Shown: piece after piece, positions 1-8,393 of the stretch | Position numbering within the stretch: position 1 is the stretch's first letter | Layout of the letters: the number at the start of each line of letters is the position of its first letter | Assembly (NCBI RefSeq): GCF_003075435.1 | Contig: NZ_QCZJ01000018.1 | Location: 1 to 64,000, forward strand | Direction: 5' to 3' | From: Terrimonas sp. | GTDB lineage: Bacteria; Bacteroidota; Bacteroidia; Chitinophagales; Chitinophagaceae | Length of the DNA stretch: 64,000 nt | Made by a program: the position numbers and the translations under genes | Notes under the pieces: model-generated | Databases searched by the model: none | The model's input: the letters and a program-made list of their open reading frames with translations, nothing else | Told to the model about the DNA's origin: nothing

Positions 1-6
1 TTTGAA

Positions 7-51
7 AAAATATGCTTCGCATTTTTTCAATTTCGCCTTCCGGCGAAACCA
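7..51. repeat. Two adjacent hairpins at the left edge
   Basis: Two short inverted repeats are visible. One has A/T-rich arms GAAAAAAT and ATTTTTTC around a TGC/GCA core (about 4-28). The other has arms TTTCGCC and GGCGAAA with a 4-nt loop (about 30-50). The first resembles a transcription terminator. The gene it would serve lies outside the window. Confidence 0.4.
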
Positions 52-204
52 TACAAAAAGAGGCGGCTAACCCGGTTACTGGTAAAAACCTAAAAAAATA
101 ATACCGGGAGTTAAACAGCAAGCCCTACATAAATACCTGAGCTGCATTTTAAAGGAACAACAAATCGAAAAAAAAGCCTGTCAGCTGAAAGCCGGAGGGA
201 AAAA

Positions 205-238
205 AATCCCTGTAAATCAATGAAGACTTACAGGGATT
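205..238. repeat. Perfect 11-bp inverted repeat just outside attL
   Basis: The arms AATCCCTGTAA (205-215) and TTACAGGGATT (228-238) are perfect complements around a 12-nt loop, 22 nt before the candidate attL core. It could be a terminator of the original sequence downstream of the tRNA or a protein-binding palindrome. No gene is visible in 1-439. The rest of that stretch holds the att core and the integrase promoter. Confidence 0.45.
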
Positions 239-260
239 GGTATAATTTGACATCGAAAAA

Positions 261-282
261 GTCGGGATGACTGCCCTCGAAC
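261..282. other. Candidate attL: copy of tRNA-Pro 3' end
   Basis: The 13 bases GTCGGGATGACTG at 261-273 are identical to 16348-16360, the acceptor/T-arm end of tRNA-Pro. After three mismatches, TCGAAC follows in both places (277-282 and 16364-16369). Tyrosine integrases often use tRNA 3' ends, and the integrase gene begins 167 nt to the right. I infer that this is the left attachment site of the 261-16360 element. The left copy cannot form a complete tRNA. Confidence 0.6.
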
Positions 283-389
283 ATAAATTAATTGAGTTGA
301 TTTAAAAATAGTTTTACTCTTATGAAAGCCTTTACAGTATTGACTTTAAACAATAGGACTAAACCGGACTAAATATAACTAACCAAAAA

Positions 390-431
390 TTTGATACCCA
401 ATTTGATACCTATTACCTTTAGGGTATCAAA
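390..431 (+). promoter_or_regulatory. Integrase promoter inside GATACC repeats
   Basis: TTTGATACCC (390-399), TTTGATACC (402-410) and the inverted GGGTATCAAA (422-431) surround a promoter-like pair: TTTG at 390-393, 20 nt, then TACCTTTA at 414-421, close to the Bacteroidota consensus TTTG/TAnnTTTG. The integrase ATG follows at 440. A protein bound to the repeats would cover both promoter elements, so autoregulation by integrase or control by an element-encoded HTH protein is a reasonable inference. Confidence 0.5.
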
Positions 432-439
432 TCTGCAAC

Positions 440-1873
440 ATGGCAAAAGACAAATCAACGATTCGTATCTGGCTGAGAACAGACAAGCCAAACAAGGACA
501 ATACATTGCCCCTTACACTTGTTTACCAAATACAGGGGCAGAAAAAATATTACTGGATTTCTGACACCAAACTTCCAGGTGTTATAGGTCCTGATGGAAA
601 ACTCTTTGCGATATTTTGGGATAAAGAGAAACAGCGGGCAGCTTATTTTGATAAGAAGGAGGCAAAACGAATTGCTGCAGGATCTCCATTTGATTTATTG
701 ACCAGTACTGAAGTGGATGAGATCAATGACAATATTGAGAAGACCATTAAAGGCATCAGAAAAATTGAAAAAAGATTTGAGCTGGACGGCATACCGTATT
801 CCATTTCTATGGTATTGGATAAAATGAAAGAGGAGCAATCCGGAACAACAAAAAAAGAACAGCCTGAATTCTACATTTCGGATTTTATTGAAAAATTCTG
901 CAAGGAAAGCCAGGATCACAAAGAAGGTACCATAAAGGAATATACCACTGTAATGAACCATATGCTTGCTTATGAAAAGCTAAATAAGGTGAGATTTATT
1001 TTTGAGGGAGATGCTGACATTTTAAAAGACTTCTCTAAATACCTATCCGGGCTTACATATTTCAATAAAAAAACTCAGCAGACAGAACGCAAGATCAATA
1101 ATATTACAAAGGCAAAGCTCTTCAGTACGTTTAAAACGCTTTTACGCTACGCAAAAAAAGCACCCTACAAATACAAGGTAAATCCGGATTATCTTGATTA
1201 TACAGATAAAAGCCTTATCAGAAAGGATTCTGAGTTTGAAGTAATTGCCCTCACCCAGGAGGAACTTGTCGCAGTATACAATATTGATTTTACGAAAAAT
1301 AAAAGCCTGGATCGTGCCCGTGATATTTTCTGCTTTTCATGTTTCACCGGCTTGAGGTATGGCGACCTGGTGCAGTTGGAACGCAAGCATATCCGAAAAG
1401 ATAATACAATTGTTATTCCTGCTTCTGATAAAAACAGCAAAAGGATAGAGGTGCCGTTGAATACATATTCACACGACATTTTAAAGAAGTACCAGGAATT
1501 GCGCTCTCCCCTACCCTTATCATCAAAAACTCAGCAATTGATTACTGATCAAAAGCTGAATGAGCTTATAAAAAAGGTTGGGAAAGAAGCCGGCATTGAT
1601 ACTGAAATTGAAATAGTACGTCCTTATGGATTGGAAAATGTTTCCCTGGGGATGTTTAAAAAATATGACTTGCTTTCAATACATGTTGGCAGGAAGACTT
1701 TTACAACGCTATCACTTGAAAAAGGAATACCCATTCAGGACGTCATGGCGCTAACCACTCATTCCTCATTTAAAGCAGTCAAACGCTATATTAACGTCAC
1801 CAAGGAGCGTAAGAAAACGGTTATGGCTGAGGCCTGGGGAGAGGTGAAGGAGAATAATTTGAAGGTGGTATAA
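440..1873 (+). CDS. Tyrosine recombinase (phage-type integrase)
   Basis: This is a site-specific recombinase that would integrate and excise the surrounding element. It has 477 residues, typical of Bacteroidota integrases with an arm-binding N-terminus (about 1-120), a SAM-like core-binding domain (about 145-250) and a C-terminal catalytic domain. The catalytic set is visible: R306 in TGLRYGDL, H415 and R418 in HVGR, H441 in LTTHSS and the nucleophile Y450 in KRYINV. It lies 167 nt inside the candidate attL copied from tRNA-Pro. The ATG at 440 follows a promoter embedded in GATACC repeats. No catalytic residue is missing, so it appears functional. Confidence 0.93.
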   Translation: MAKDKSTIRIWLRTDKPNKDNTLPLTLVYQIQGQKKYYWISDTKLPGVIGPDGKLFAIFWDKEKQRAAYFDKKEAKRIAAGSPFDLLTSTEVDEINDNIEKTIKGIRKIEKRFELDGIPYSISMVLDKMKEEQSGTTKKEQPEFYISDFIEKFCKESQDHKEGTIKEYTTVMNHMLAYEKLNKVRFIFEGDADILKDFSKYLSGLTYFNKKTQQTERKINNITKAKLFSTFKTLLRYAKKAPYKYKVNPDYLDYTDKSLIRKDSEFEVIALTQEELVAVYNIDFTKNKSLDRARDIFCFSCFTGLRYGDLVQLERKHIRKDNTIVIPASDKNSKRIEVPLNTYSHDILKKYQELRSPLPLSSKTQQLITDQKLNELIKKVGKEAGIDTEIEIVRPYGLENVSLGMFKKYDLLSIHVGRKTFTTLSLEKGIPIQDVMALTTHSSFKAVKRYINVTKERKKTVMAEAWGEVKENNLKVV

Positions 1874-2018
1874 GAAAGCTATCTTTTCTTATATTATTGA
1901 AAATTCTATGTTATTTACTTTCGCCAAGCAAACCCTGCCATACTTTCGGGTACTCTTCCCTACACAAATCCTTATATCAAATTGATATACAATAATGAAT
2001 TTCTTAAATGATCTAATA

Positions 2019-2027
2019 GGTATCAAA
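2019..2027 (-). promoter_or_regulatory. Fourth GATACC repeat, downstream of int
   Basis: GGTATCAAA at 2019-2027 is the reverse complement of the TTTGATACC repeats in front of the integrase gene. Copies on both sides of int suggest arm-type integrase sites or operators rather than chance, but only the sequence match supports this. Confidence 0.3.
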
Positions 2028-2039
2028 ATTGGTAACAGA

Positions 2040-2099
2040 ATCCCTATAAATGGAACCGGCGAACATTTTCCTAAGAAACCGTTCGCCGAGTGGAGGGAT
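2040..2099. other. Two-stem structured intergenic element
   Basis: An outer stem ATCCCT (2040-2045) / AGGGAT (2094-2099) encloses an inner stem GGCGAAC (2058-2064) / GTTCGCC (2081-2087) with a 16-nt loop. It sits in the roughly 330-nt gap after the integrase gene, where I see no convincing protein gene. It may be an RNA structure or a protein-binding site. Its direction is undecided. Confidence 0.3.
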
Positions 2100-2201
2100 A
2101 TACCCCCCATAATTCCGATGTAAATATAATAATGTTAATTAAATATTGCAACCTATCCCACATGCGCGTAATGACCGACAAAAAACCTTCAATCATCAGC
2201 T

Positions 2202-2438
2202 TTGCATAACTTTGGAAACGTGATTAATGACATAAACACATATCTTCAAAAAACAGGCCAGACAATGGCTGATCTTTGCCAGGGTGCAAACCAGGTGGGG
2301 CTTGATCATATCCTGAACGAACTGGTACCAAAGGCTCTTGATGGCGGCAAGAAAATTGTTTGGGTTGTGGAGGATGAAGGCTTTGGGACCGGGCATTATG
2401 AATTGATCAACAATTATTTATTTTCTGAGGTTTTATGA
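2202..2438 (+). CDS. Small hypothetical protein
   Basis: This is a 78-codon frame with no recognised family. Its composition is protein-like (a hydrophobic ILNELVPKAL segment, then KIVWVVEDEGFGTGHYELI). The first possible start is TTG 2202; GTG 2220 or the ATG of residue 22 are alternatives, and none has a clear ribosome site. It is the only rightward gene besides int at this end and converges on the leftward gene ending at 2451. An open frame on the other strand overlaps it, so it may not be real. Confidence 0.35.
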   Translation: MHNFGNVINDINTYLQKTGQTMADLCQGANQVGLDHILNELVPKALDGGKKIVWVVEDEGFGTGHYELINNYLFSEVL

Positions 2439-2450
2439 GGTAGGACGAAA

Positions 2451-2693
2451 CTAAAGAGCCTTACTGAAATCAATTTCAACACATTCGATTCCAAACCTTT
2501 TAGCTTCTGCAATCTCATGTTTCAATTCTTCTGCAGTTAATACTTTCCGATTTCCTACAGCTGTGACTTTGTCAAACGATAAAATATAGCATGCTGTTTC
2601 CGGATCCTCTGCATGATGCAGCAGATAAGCCGCCTTGTCTTTCTGACCGGCAAGTGCCGCCTGTAATATTTCAATGCTTTTTTTTCTGGTCAT
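2451..2693 (-). CDS. Small element protein, paralog of its neighbour
   Basis: This 80-residue acidic protein of unknown function is the last gene of the long leftward module. Its first half (LQAALAGQKDKAAYLLHHAED) matches the upstream gene at 2700-2954 (VKAALAGDKEKASYFIDRM), and the C-termini also align (RKVLTAEELKHEI against GKEMTWEEFEEMK). The pair therefore arose by tandem duplication. The gap between the two genes is 6 nt, so they are co-transcribed and probably coupled. No catalytic motif is visible. Confidence 0.7.
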   Translation of the reverse strand: MTRKKSIEILQAALAGQKDKAAYLLHHAEDPETACYILSFDKVTAVGNRKVLTAEELKHEIAEAKRFGIECVEIDFSKAL

Positions 2694-2699
2694 TTAATG

Positions 2700-2954
2700 T
2701 CATTTAATGTCAAGTGTGGTATGAATCCATTTAACTCCCATTCTTTCATCAAGTTTTTTCATTTCTTCAAATTCTTCCCAGGTCATTTCCTTTCCTCTGT
2801 AATTAACCGTATCAGGAGGATATTTACCGTGCAAAAACATTAAAGTTTGCTCTGGATCGGATTCATTCATACGGTCAATAAAATAACTGGCTTTTTCTTT
2901 ATCGCCGGCTAATGCTGCTTTTACAGCCTGTTCGGCATACCATCTGTTCTCCAT
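2700..2954 (-). CDS. Small element protein, paralog of its neighbour
   Basis: This is an 84-residue protein with no recognised family. It shares the AALAGxKxKAxY core (residues 12-26) and a WEEFEEMK-type helix near residues 58-65 with the next gene, 2451-2693. Its ATG lies one base after the stop of the gpG-like gene 2956-3504, so it belongs to the same transcription unit. The position next to a virion-assembly gene hints at a small structural or accessory role, but the sequence does not show which. Confidence 0.7.
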   Translation of the reverse strand: MENRWYAEQAVKAALAGDKEKASYFIDRMNESDPEQTLMFLHGKYPPDTVNYRGKEMTWEEFEEMKKLDERMGVKWIHTTLDIK

Positions 2955-2955
2955 G

Positions 2956-3504
2956 TTAACTGTTTAAAATTTGCTGTACCTGAATGCGGATCCTTTTTAA
3001 TAAAATTTCCCTTTCCTCAGAAGTTGGTAAACCGATAATTTTCTTTTTCCTGGCTTCAACCCACTTTAGTTTTTGGAAATTATCTGGAAAGTGAAAGCCT
3101 ATGCCCCAACCATTTTTGACCGGAAATGTGTGCCAGTCATTTTCAAGCCCCCGGGTGAGTGATACCACTATCTTAGGATCTGCTGATCTTTTATATTGAG
3201 GTCTTGGAGTACCTTTATTTTTTCCTCTCGAATAAACACCGGCATCTTTTGTCCTGCCTGCCTTTGCGCCTCTTTTATACCTGGTACTGTTTCCATAATT
3301 TCCGGTTCTTACCTTCATGTAAGCCGGTGAATAGGTTCCTATTTGTGAACCATCAGAGGCAATGCCTTTTTTGTGAATTCTCTCAGTCATCATGACTAAA
3401 AGATTCTGCACATCTTCCCTCAATATCGCTGAATTCCTGAGCGCTTGCAACTTATCGTTTATCCTGGTTATTGCACTTGATATATTAATCTGGTAGCTGA
3501 TCAT
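2956..3504 (-). CDS. Phage virion morphogenesis (gpG-like) protein
   Basis: A 182-residue protein resembling phage virion morphogenesis / tail-completion proteins (Mu gpG-like). The signature is the segment around residues 44-66, where a lysine/glycine stretch leads into SDGSQIGTYSPAYMKVR, followed by a basic G/R/K-rich loop. In tailed phages such proteins act at the head-tail junction or in tail assembly. The start overlaps the stop of 3501-3806 by 4 nt, suggesting translational coupling. It lies after the tape measure gene in this element, whereas phages usually place it before. Confidence 0.65.
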   Translation of the reverse strand: MISYQINISSAITRINDKLQALRNSAILREDVQNLLVMMTERIHKKGIASDGSQIGTYSPAYMKVRTGNYGNSTRYKRGAKAGRTKDAGVYSRGKNKGTPRPQYKRSADPKIVVSLTRGLENDWHTFPVKNGWGIGFHFPDNFQKLKWVEARKKKIIGLPTSEEREILLKRIRIQVQQILNS

Positions 3505-3806
3505 TTTAATGTTTGTTTGATTTGATTTATCAATACCCCCAGTTGATCATCATTAAGCTTGTCAACATTAATGTTTGCATCAATTGATTGAAGAGTTGGC
3601 AGCGAATATTTAGCTAACCTTTCAAAGATTTGTATGCGTTGATAAGGCGTAAGCTTTTTGAAGTCAGCAGATATTTTATGCTGATTTTCGGTTAGGAAAA
3701 TTGTTATAAAATCACGTAATGGCAATGTGACTTTATTCGGCGTTCCCTTCTTTCTTCCGCCGGTTTTTTTTGCTCCAGTCTTCCTGCCTCGTTTCCTTGG
3801 TGTCAT
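3501..3806 (-). CDS. Basic phage protein, TerS-like candidate
   Basis: This 101-residue protein has a very basic N-terminus (residues 1-27, ending GGRKKGTPNKVT) followed by helical segments with LTPYQRIQIFERLAKYSLP around residues 60-78. This layout (K/R-rich G-x-P-N-K motif, then L-x-P-x-x-R and a helix ending in a proline) is common in Bacteroidota prophage proteins found near terminases, so a small-terminase or DNA-binding role is possible. No large terminase is present here. It is coupled by a 4-nt overlap to the gpG-like gene. Confidence 0.55.
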   Translation of the reverse strand: MTPRKRGRKTGAKKTGGRKKGTPNKVTLPLRDFITIFLTENQHKISADFKKLTPYQRIQIFERLAKYSLPTLQSIDANINVDKLNDDQLGVLINQIKQTLK

Positions 3807-3870
3807 TTTCTACTTTTTTCTAATTTAGAAAAAGACTGCCACCGCATCAAAGCTGCAGCAGTCTCATTGC

Positions 3871-4425
3871 TCAGTTCGGCTTTTGAATGCTATCCCACAA
3901 TTCAACCACTTCCCTTAATGTCTTCGGCTGGTAGATATTCATATTTGTTTTCTGAAGGTGTTTGAGTAAAGGATTATTTTCATCCACGGCTATAACATTT
4001 TCCAGTTGAATATGAATAGCGCTTTCAGCCTGATCTTTCGTTAACCCTATGCCTGAGTACCTTTCAACCAACTCAGAAAAATTTGCCGGTTCAGGCTGGG
4101 TGAAAAATATTAATCCATGGCTGACATTTAATTCATAGACATTTTTCAGTCTCGAAACGTTGAGCACTTTAGTAAAAAAAGTGTTGTCATTGTGCGTTAT
4201 GCCGTTTTCCTTCATCCAGTCGAAAAACAAATTGATATTGCCATACGCTTCACTGGCTTTATCATGAAACTCTTTTAATTTTTGATTGTAGTCTTTTTCA
4301 TTGATGCTAGCATTATCAAGAGCGTCACTCAAAAGCGAATATTCAAGCGCATATTCTTTAATTCCGGGAAGCTCGTACACCTCACCATTACGTGAGATCA
4401 TCTCCGAAAGTCTCTCCATTTTCAT
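3871..4425 (-). CDS. Hypothetical element protein
   Basis: A 184-residue, mostly acidic and helical protein with no family I recognise. It has no signal peptide or membrane segment. It overlaps the upstream gene (4388-4660) by 38 nt. Internal ATGs at codons 3 and 9 could be the true start, which would only shorten the overlap. It sits between the large tail gene and the TerS-like/gpG-like pair, in a leftward operon. Confidence 0.6.
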   Translation of the reverse strand: MKMERLSEMISRNGEVYELPGIKEYALEYSLLSDALDNASINEKDYNQKLKEFHDKASEAYGNINLFFDWMKENGITHNDNTFFTKVLNVSRLKNVYELNVSHGLIFFTQPEPANFSELVERYSGIGLTKDQAESAIHIQLENVIAVDENNPLLKHLQKTNMNIYQPKTLREVVELWDSIQKPN

Positions 4426-4660
4426 CTTCGGTATTTTTTAGTGAGTCATTGTAGCTATCAATAAGAAAATCAGCCTGCTCGCTGATGGTGTTATTGGGTC
4501 CCCACGAACCTGGATATAATTTTTCCAGCTTCTTGTAAGCTTCTGATTTCTTCGCAGGATCTGTTTCCTTGACGTAGTTAAAGGTTAATTCATTTAGTTT
4601 TTGGTCGCCGAAAGGACCTTGCGCATGTTGCGCTTCTGCTATTGATTTATACATGTTCAA
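4388..4660 (-). CDS. Hypothetical element protein with YPG-GPN motif
   Basis: A 90-residue protein of unknown function. Its C-terminal half contains KLYPGSWGPNNTISEQADFL, which matches RKEYPGNAGPNEDISIEASI in the next upstream gene (4684-5028). The two share a short module Y-P-G-x-x-G-P-N-x-x-I-S-x-x-A. The rest of the proteins is unrelated to the eye. The gap between them is about 23 nt, so they are probably co-expressed. Confidence 0.6.
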   Translation of the reverse strand: MNMYKSIAEAQHAQGPFGDQKLNELTFNYVKETDPAKKSEAYKKLEKLYPGSWGPNNTISEQADFLIDSYNDSLKNTEDENGETFGDDLT

Positions 4661-4683
4661 ATTTTTGAGTTACTGAATATTTT

Positions 4684-5028
4684 TTATTTCTGATAATCCG
4701 CCAATATGATGCTGGCCTCAATCGAAATATCTTCATTTGGTCCGGCATTTCCCGGATACTCTTTTCTGATCGTTCTTTCTGCCATTTTCCGGCGCTCCTC
4801 CAACTCATCGGTTGCGGATATCTGGCAAAGGCGTCGTAGCCTTGCATCGCCGGTGAGCGGGGTATAGGGCAGGACAGCTTCCCCACCGGAAGAAGGATTT
4901 GCACGCCCGAATCCCTGACCCGCTACGAGCATAGCAGCTGCATTAAAATTTGCATGCTGGTTGTTTTTGTGTGACATTTGTTGTTGATTTTGATTTAAAA
5001 AAAATGATGTGTTTTTCACAAGCGGCAT
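4684..5028 (-). CDS. Hypothetical element protein with YPG-GPN motif
   Basis: 114 residues from the first ATG. The ATG at 4977 (MSHKNNQ) gives a 97-residue product and may be the real start, because the first 17 residues are low-complexity N/Q. The middle is rich in G, A and P. The C-terminus carries YPGNAGPNEDIS, shared with 4388-4660. No known family and no export signal. It is part of the leftward module between the tail gene and the gpG-like gene. Confidence 0.55.
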   Translation of the reverse strand: MPLVKNTSFFLNQNQQQMSHKNNQHANFNAAAMLVAGQGFGRANPSSGGEAVLPYTPLTGDARLRRLCQISATDELEERRKMAERTIRKEYPGNAGPNEDISIEASIILADYQK

Positions 5029-5091
5029 TTTTAAAAGTGAATTTTAATTTTTGTGTTATAGGTTAGTAACCCTGAAGTAGTTAAAATATTT

Positions 5092-5397
5092 TTACTTGTA
5101 CGCTTCGTCAAAAAATTTTAGTTTTTCTTCCAGATCGGAAATTTTTGTGAATGGGATAATAGCTCCTGTTCTTCCATCCATCCCGCTATATTTTAGTCCG
5201 TTTCGACGCAATGTATTTCCCTTGTGCGAAATCATAAAACCATTAAGCTTCGGGTAAAGCTTTAATAGCTTATCCGGATGTTTGGGGCTTAGAAAGAATT
5301 TAACCTCTTTGCCGTTAAGTGTTGTGGTATGTCCGGCATGTTCCCAATCATAATTTCTCAATATTATTTCCGGGCTCTTTTCTGTTGTTGTGTTCAT
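5092..5397 (-). CDS. Hypothetical element protein
   Basis: A 101-residue basic protein without a recognisable family. It is rich in K, G and N, with NGKEVKFFLSPKHPDKLLKL near residues 28-47 and a C-terminal helix. It lies 17 nt downstream of 5415-5657 in the same direction, so both follow the large tail protein in one transcript. A minor structural role would fit the position but is not shown by sequence. Confidence 0.6.
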   Translation of the reverse strand: MNTTTEKSPEIILRNYDWEHAGHTTTLNGKEVKFFLSPKHPDKLLKLYPKLNGFMISHKGNTLRRNGLKYSGMDGRTGAIIPFTKISDLEEKLKFFDEAYK

Positions 5398-5414
5398 TTT
5401 TCAGATTTTTACTT

Positions 5415-5657
5415 TTATAAATATTCGAGGCAAACCACCCCGCCTTTTCCGCCTTCATTATTTTCAATGAATTCAGTTATTTCTTCATAGGTAGCCTCTC
5501 TCATTACAATCAGCCCGGCATCGTATATCAATTTCCAATCAATGCCCGGAAGTATGATTTGTTCTTGCTTTACCAGATATTTTCCTGGCGGTAAACCAAG
5601 CGGCACCTTTAATTCAAGGAAAACAATTTTTGTTGGTTCTTTTTTAACCGGGTTCAT
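5415..5657 (-). CDS. Hypothetical element protein
   Basis: An 80-residue protein starting 3 nt after the stop of the 910-residue tail protein, so translation is probably coupled. The sequence (PLGLPPGKYLVKQEQIILPG near residues 19-38, then an acidic helix) suggests a small beta-rich fold. It has no signal peptide and no known family. Confidence 0.6.
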   Translation of the reverse strand: MNPVKKEPTKIVFLELKVPLGLPPGKYLVKQEQIILPGIDWKLIYDAGLIVMREATYEEITEFIENNEGGKGGVVCLEYL

Positions 5658-5660
5658 TTT

Positions 5661-8393
5661 TTACTGCATAGTTGTTATAAATTCAGTTGCAAATATTCCT
5701 TGTGGAACAATGAATGCATCATTGTTATAGGCTGGTATTAATTTAAAATTTGCCATTCCTTCCTCAGGCGTATAATTTATTTCATCAATCCAACAGGCCA
5801 GCTCTTCGCATGAATCAACAATTTTGATGACTCCATATGGATTTTCCTGTATTGTTTTGAAATCAGCTACCGACATGGGATAATCAAAACTGATACGCTC
5901 CGGACGTAATGGCGGAATAGCAAATGAAGCTTCGGCAAACTTTGTAATATCTATGGTTTCGTTTTCTGCAATGGCCTGCAGTTCAATAACACAACTTCCG
6001 CTCATATAGCCTGAAGCAAAATAGTTCCCTTTTCCTTCCATAAATATTGCCTGGCTTCCTGAATTGATGGACCTGTAACCGCTGAAAATCTTATCCGTCC
6101 ACCTCATCGCATTCCTGATGGGTGATATCCGGAAATTGTAAATAGTATCAGGATCAATTATACTTCCAGGGTTTGTTATGTTGCCCATTTCAATGGTCAA
6201 TGCATCACTATCATAAACAGGAGTAACCGTTACAGGCTGAACGGTGCTGTCATTAACCGGGTATGACGAAACACTTATGTAAAAATCACCGCCTGAAACA
6301 TATGCATTATTGATGGTGAATGTTTTATTATTACCACTTGTCTGAGCTCCTGAAATGGTGATCTTCTGACCAATAATTGCCCATGCGGGAGCTTCAGTAA
6401 TTCCGGCAAATCTTATGCTTGTATGGTAGAACCTTACATTATACTGCTCGGCCGGAAGCGCCGGCAACCCTCTTTTTAAGCATATAATGAAAGTATCATT
6501 GTCAAACCTCCAGTCCTTACTATCTTTATTTCCCTTACGTCTAGTGATCTCAATAGCATATCCGGATGCGATCATTTTACTTAACCTGTTGAGCTCATTT
6601 TTAACTTCACTGAGCGTTGTGCGGTAAAAACGTTGCGTAAGGAATTCATCAAGCCCGTTATATTCCTCCGCCTCATATTTTTCATAGCCAAAAGTGAAAG
6701 TGCTGTAATGCTCAGATTCCTGCACCTTTCTTGTAATAGAATTTACCCCATCCAGCGTTAAAATAATATCCTGGGAATAAAAATACTTCCATGGTTCCAC
6801 GCGAAGCCATTTATAACCTGACCTACGCAAATCCCTTTCAATGCCAACACCTATATGATGAATAGGATCAAGCCCATCCCACAAATCTTTGAGCGATTGA
6901 GAGAATATAACATTGCTATCCTCCTTTTTCTCAATTCCCCGGATGAAAAGGCCATTGGTAATCGCTTCCAGGCTACCGCAACCATCACTTTCTACACTAT
7001 ACGGTTGGCTGTCTTTTCTACCGAAATACTCACTATACGCTTTTATTTTCCCATCTGTAACAGCCTCGGCAATGCGGCTCCATGCTTCGTTTACAAGGAA
7101 TAGCTTCGCAGCTGTGGGCTGAGAGAAGCTTAGTGTATCAATATTTATTGATCCGGAATTTACTGTTATTTTGAACGCTTCTCCGGTTTCGAGTTCTCCT
7201 GACCAAAAGCGGATTAACCCCGCAACACAGAAAAATAAATATTCCCCTTTTTCAAGTGTTACATTAACCAGCTCCTTTGAATAATTAACCGTATGATCTG
7301 TATCAATTTCCCAGCCGTTAAAATTTAAGGTTGATTGATTCACTTGTATGTTGTTATCAATAACCTCAATTTCTCCATCAGCTTTCCTTTTCAGGATAGC
7401 ATTGTGCCAGGCTTTTACTAATGCATCTTTTACATTTACCGTATAATTAACAGAAACCTCAAGGTTAAATGACCTTACGAAATCCAGATTATTTGGGTTA
7501 TCCGGATTGAAATACATTGTGTACGGAGTAGGCGCCCAATCAAAATAAACTGTTGTTACATTTTCATTTGGAAGGCCCTGATCGTCTCCCTTTGTAATGT
7601 ATTTGGCATCGGTGGCGCCATTGGGCAAAACATTGGCATTATAAGTTCCATGCCCGATAAACGTATTCATTATATCGGTTGATGGATTAAAATTTCCGAA
7701 CTCAGATAAGTCTGTATTATTAAAAGGAAGCACCATATTAAACCACGCATACCGGTTGTCTGGTGCATTTGGAGGAAATAAAAAACCAATATCACTAAGC
7801 TTAACCAGCAACTCCTTGTTTTCATTCAGGGTTGCCTTATTCTGCATGTAAACACCTTTGCTTTTCAGTTCAATCTTTTTACCAAGAAATGCATAGGGTT
7901 CAAGGTTTGTAACCTGGTCAAATGATAATAAGGATTCAAGATTTACCTTTTGGTCCCAGCGGTTATTGAGCGTAATTACATCAGACGTTGTTTCAATTGG
8001 TATCCGGCAGAAACATTCATCGCCACAGGTATCTTCATACTCACGAAACGCTAGCGTACCGCGGTACAGCTCCACAAAATCATTGCTGCACTTCTGTTCT
8101 ATAATCAACACGAGATTCCCTTGTACACCATAGTTGTCATATTCATCCTTAATAATTCCGAATGCACCTCCTGGCTTATCTGCCGAAAATGGTTCGTCAT
8201 ATGGTACGTCAAAGGTTCCGCTTTCACCTTTTCTTTTATCATAAAACTTAAAATCATTGCCTTGATAATCGAAGAAAAGCCCATGCAGCTCTTTATCTCT
8301 GTTAATAACAATTTTGGTGGCATCCCATCCTACAGGCTCGTCAATAACCGTCCTTTTGCCGGCACGATCAAGCAAAGAAAATCGCCAGTTCAT
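5661..8393 (-). CDS. Large phage tail / baseplate-type protein
   Basis: This 910-residue protein immediately follows the tape measure gene with a 4-nt ATGA overlap, the position of distal tail, hub or receptor-contact proteins in siphophage-like elements. The N-terminus (NWRFSLLDRAGKR, residues 2-14) and the long mixed-beta sequence with many N, D, Y and T residues are typical of Bacteroidota prophage tail proteins that have no named domain. The segment CGDECFCRIP near residue 121 is Cys-rich. No transmembrane helix or signal peptide is seen. The role is assigned from position and length and is less secure than the phage origin. Confidence 0.65.
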   Translation of the reverse strand: MNWRFSLLDRAGKRTVIDEPVGWDATKIVINRDKELHGLFFDYQGNDFKFYDKRKGESGTFDVPYDEPFSADKPGGAFGIIKDEYDNYGVQGNLVLIIEQKCSNDFVELYRGTLAFREYEDTCGDECFCRIPIETTSDVITLNNRWDQKVNLESLLSFDQVTNLEPYAFLGKKIELKSKGVYMQNKATLNENKELLVKLSDIGFLFPPNAPDNRYAWFNMVLPFNNTDLSEFGNFNPSTDIMNTFIGHGTYNANVLPNGATDAKYITKGDDQGLPNENVTTVYFDWAPTPYTMYFNPDNPNNLDFVRSFNLEVSVNYTVNVKDALVKAWHNAILKRKADGEIEVIDNNIQVNQSTLNFNGWEIDTDHTVNYSKELVNVTLEKGEYLFFCVAGLIRFWSGELETGEAFKITVNSGSINIDTLSFSQPTAAKLFLVNEAWSRIAEAVTDGKIKAYSEYFGRKDSQPYSVESDGCGSLEAITNGLFIRGIEKKEDSNVIFSQSLKDLWDGLDPIHHIGVGIERDLRRSGYKWLRVEPWKYFYSQDIILTLDGVNSITRKVQESEHYSTFTFGYEKYEAEEYNGLDEFLTQRFYRTTLSEVKNELNRLSKMIASGYAIEITRRKGNKDSKDWRFDNDTFIICLKRGLPALPAEQYNVRFYHTSIRFAGITEAPAWAIIGQKITISGAQTSGNNKTFTINNAYVSGGDFYISVSSYPVNDSTVQPVTVTPVYDSDALTIEMGNITNPGSIIDPDTIYNFRISPIRNAMRWTDKIFSGYRSINSGSQAIFMEGKGNYFASGYMSGSCVIELQAIAENETIDITKFAEASFAIPPLRPERISFDYPMSVADFKTIQENPYGVIKIVDSCEELACWIDEINYTPEEGMANFKLIPAYNNDAFIVPQGIFATEFITTMQ

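Noticed and set aside
2196-2396. 66-codon minus-strand frame
   Set aside because: It lies antisense to 2202-2438, and has a Cys/His/Leu-rich shadow-like composition.
4647-4904. 85-codon minus-strand frame inside 4684-5028
   Set aside because: It is an alternative-frame shadow; the 4684-5028 frame shares a motif with its neighbour and fits the operon.
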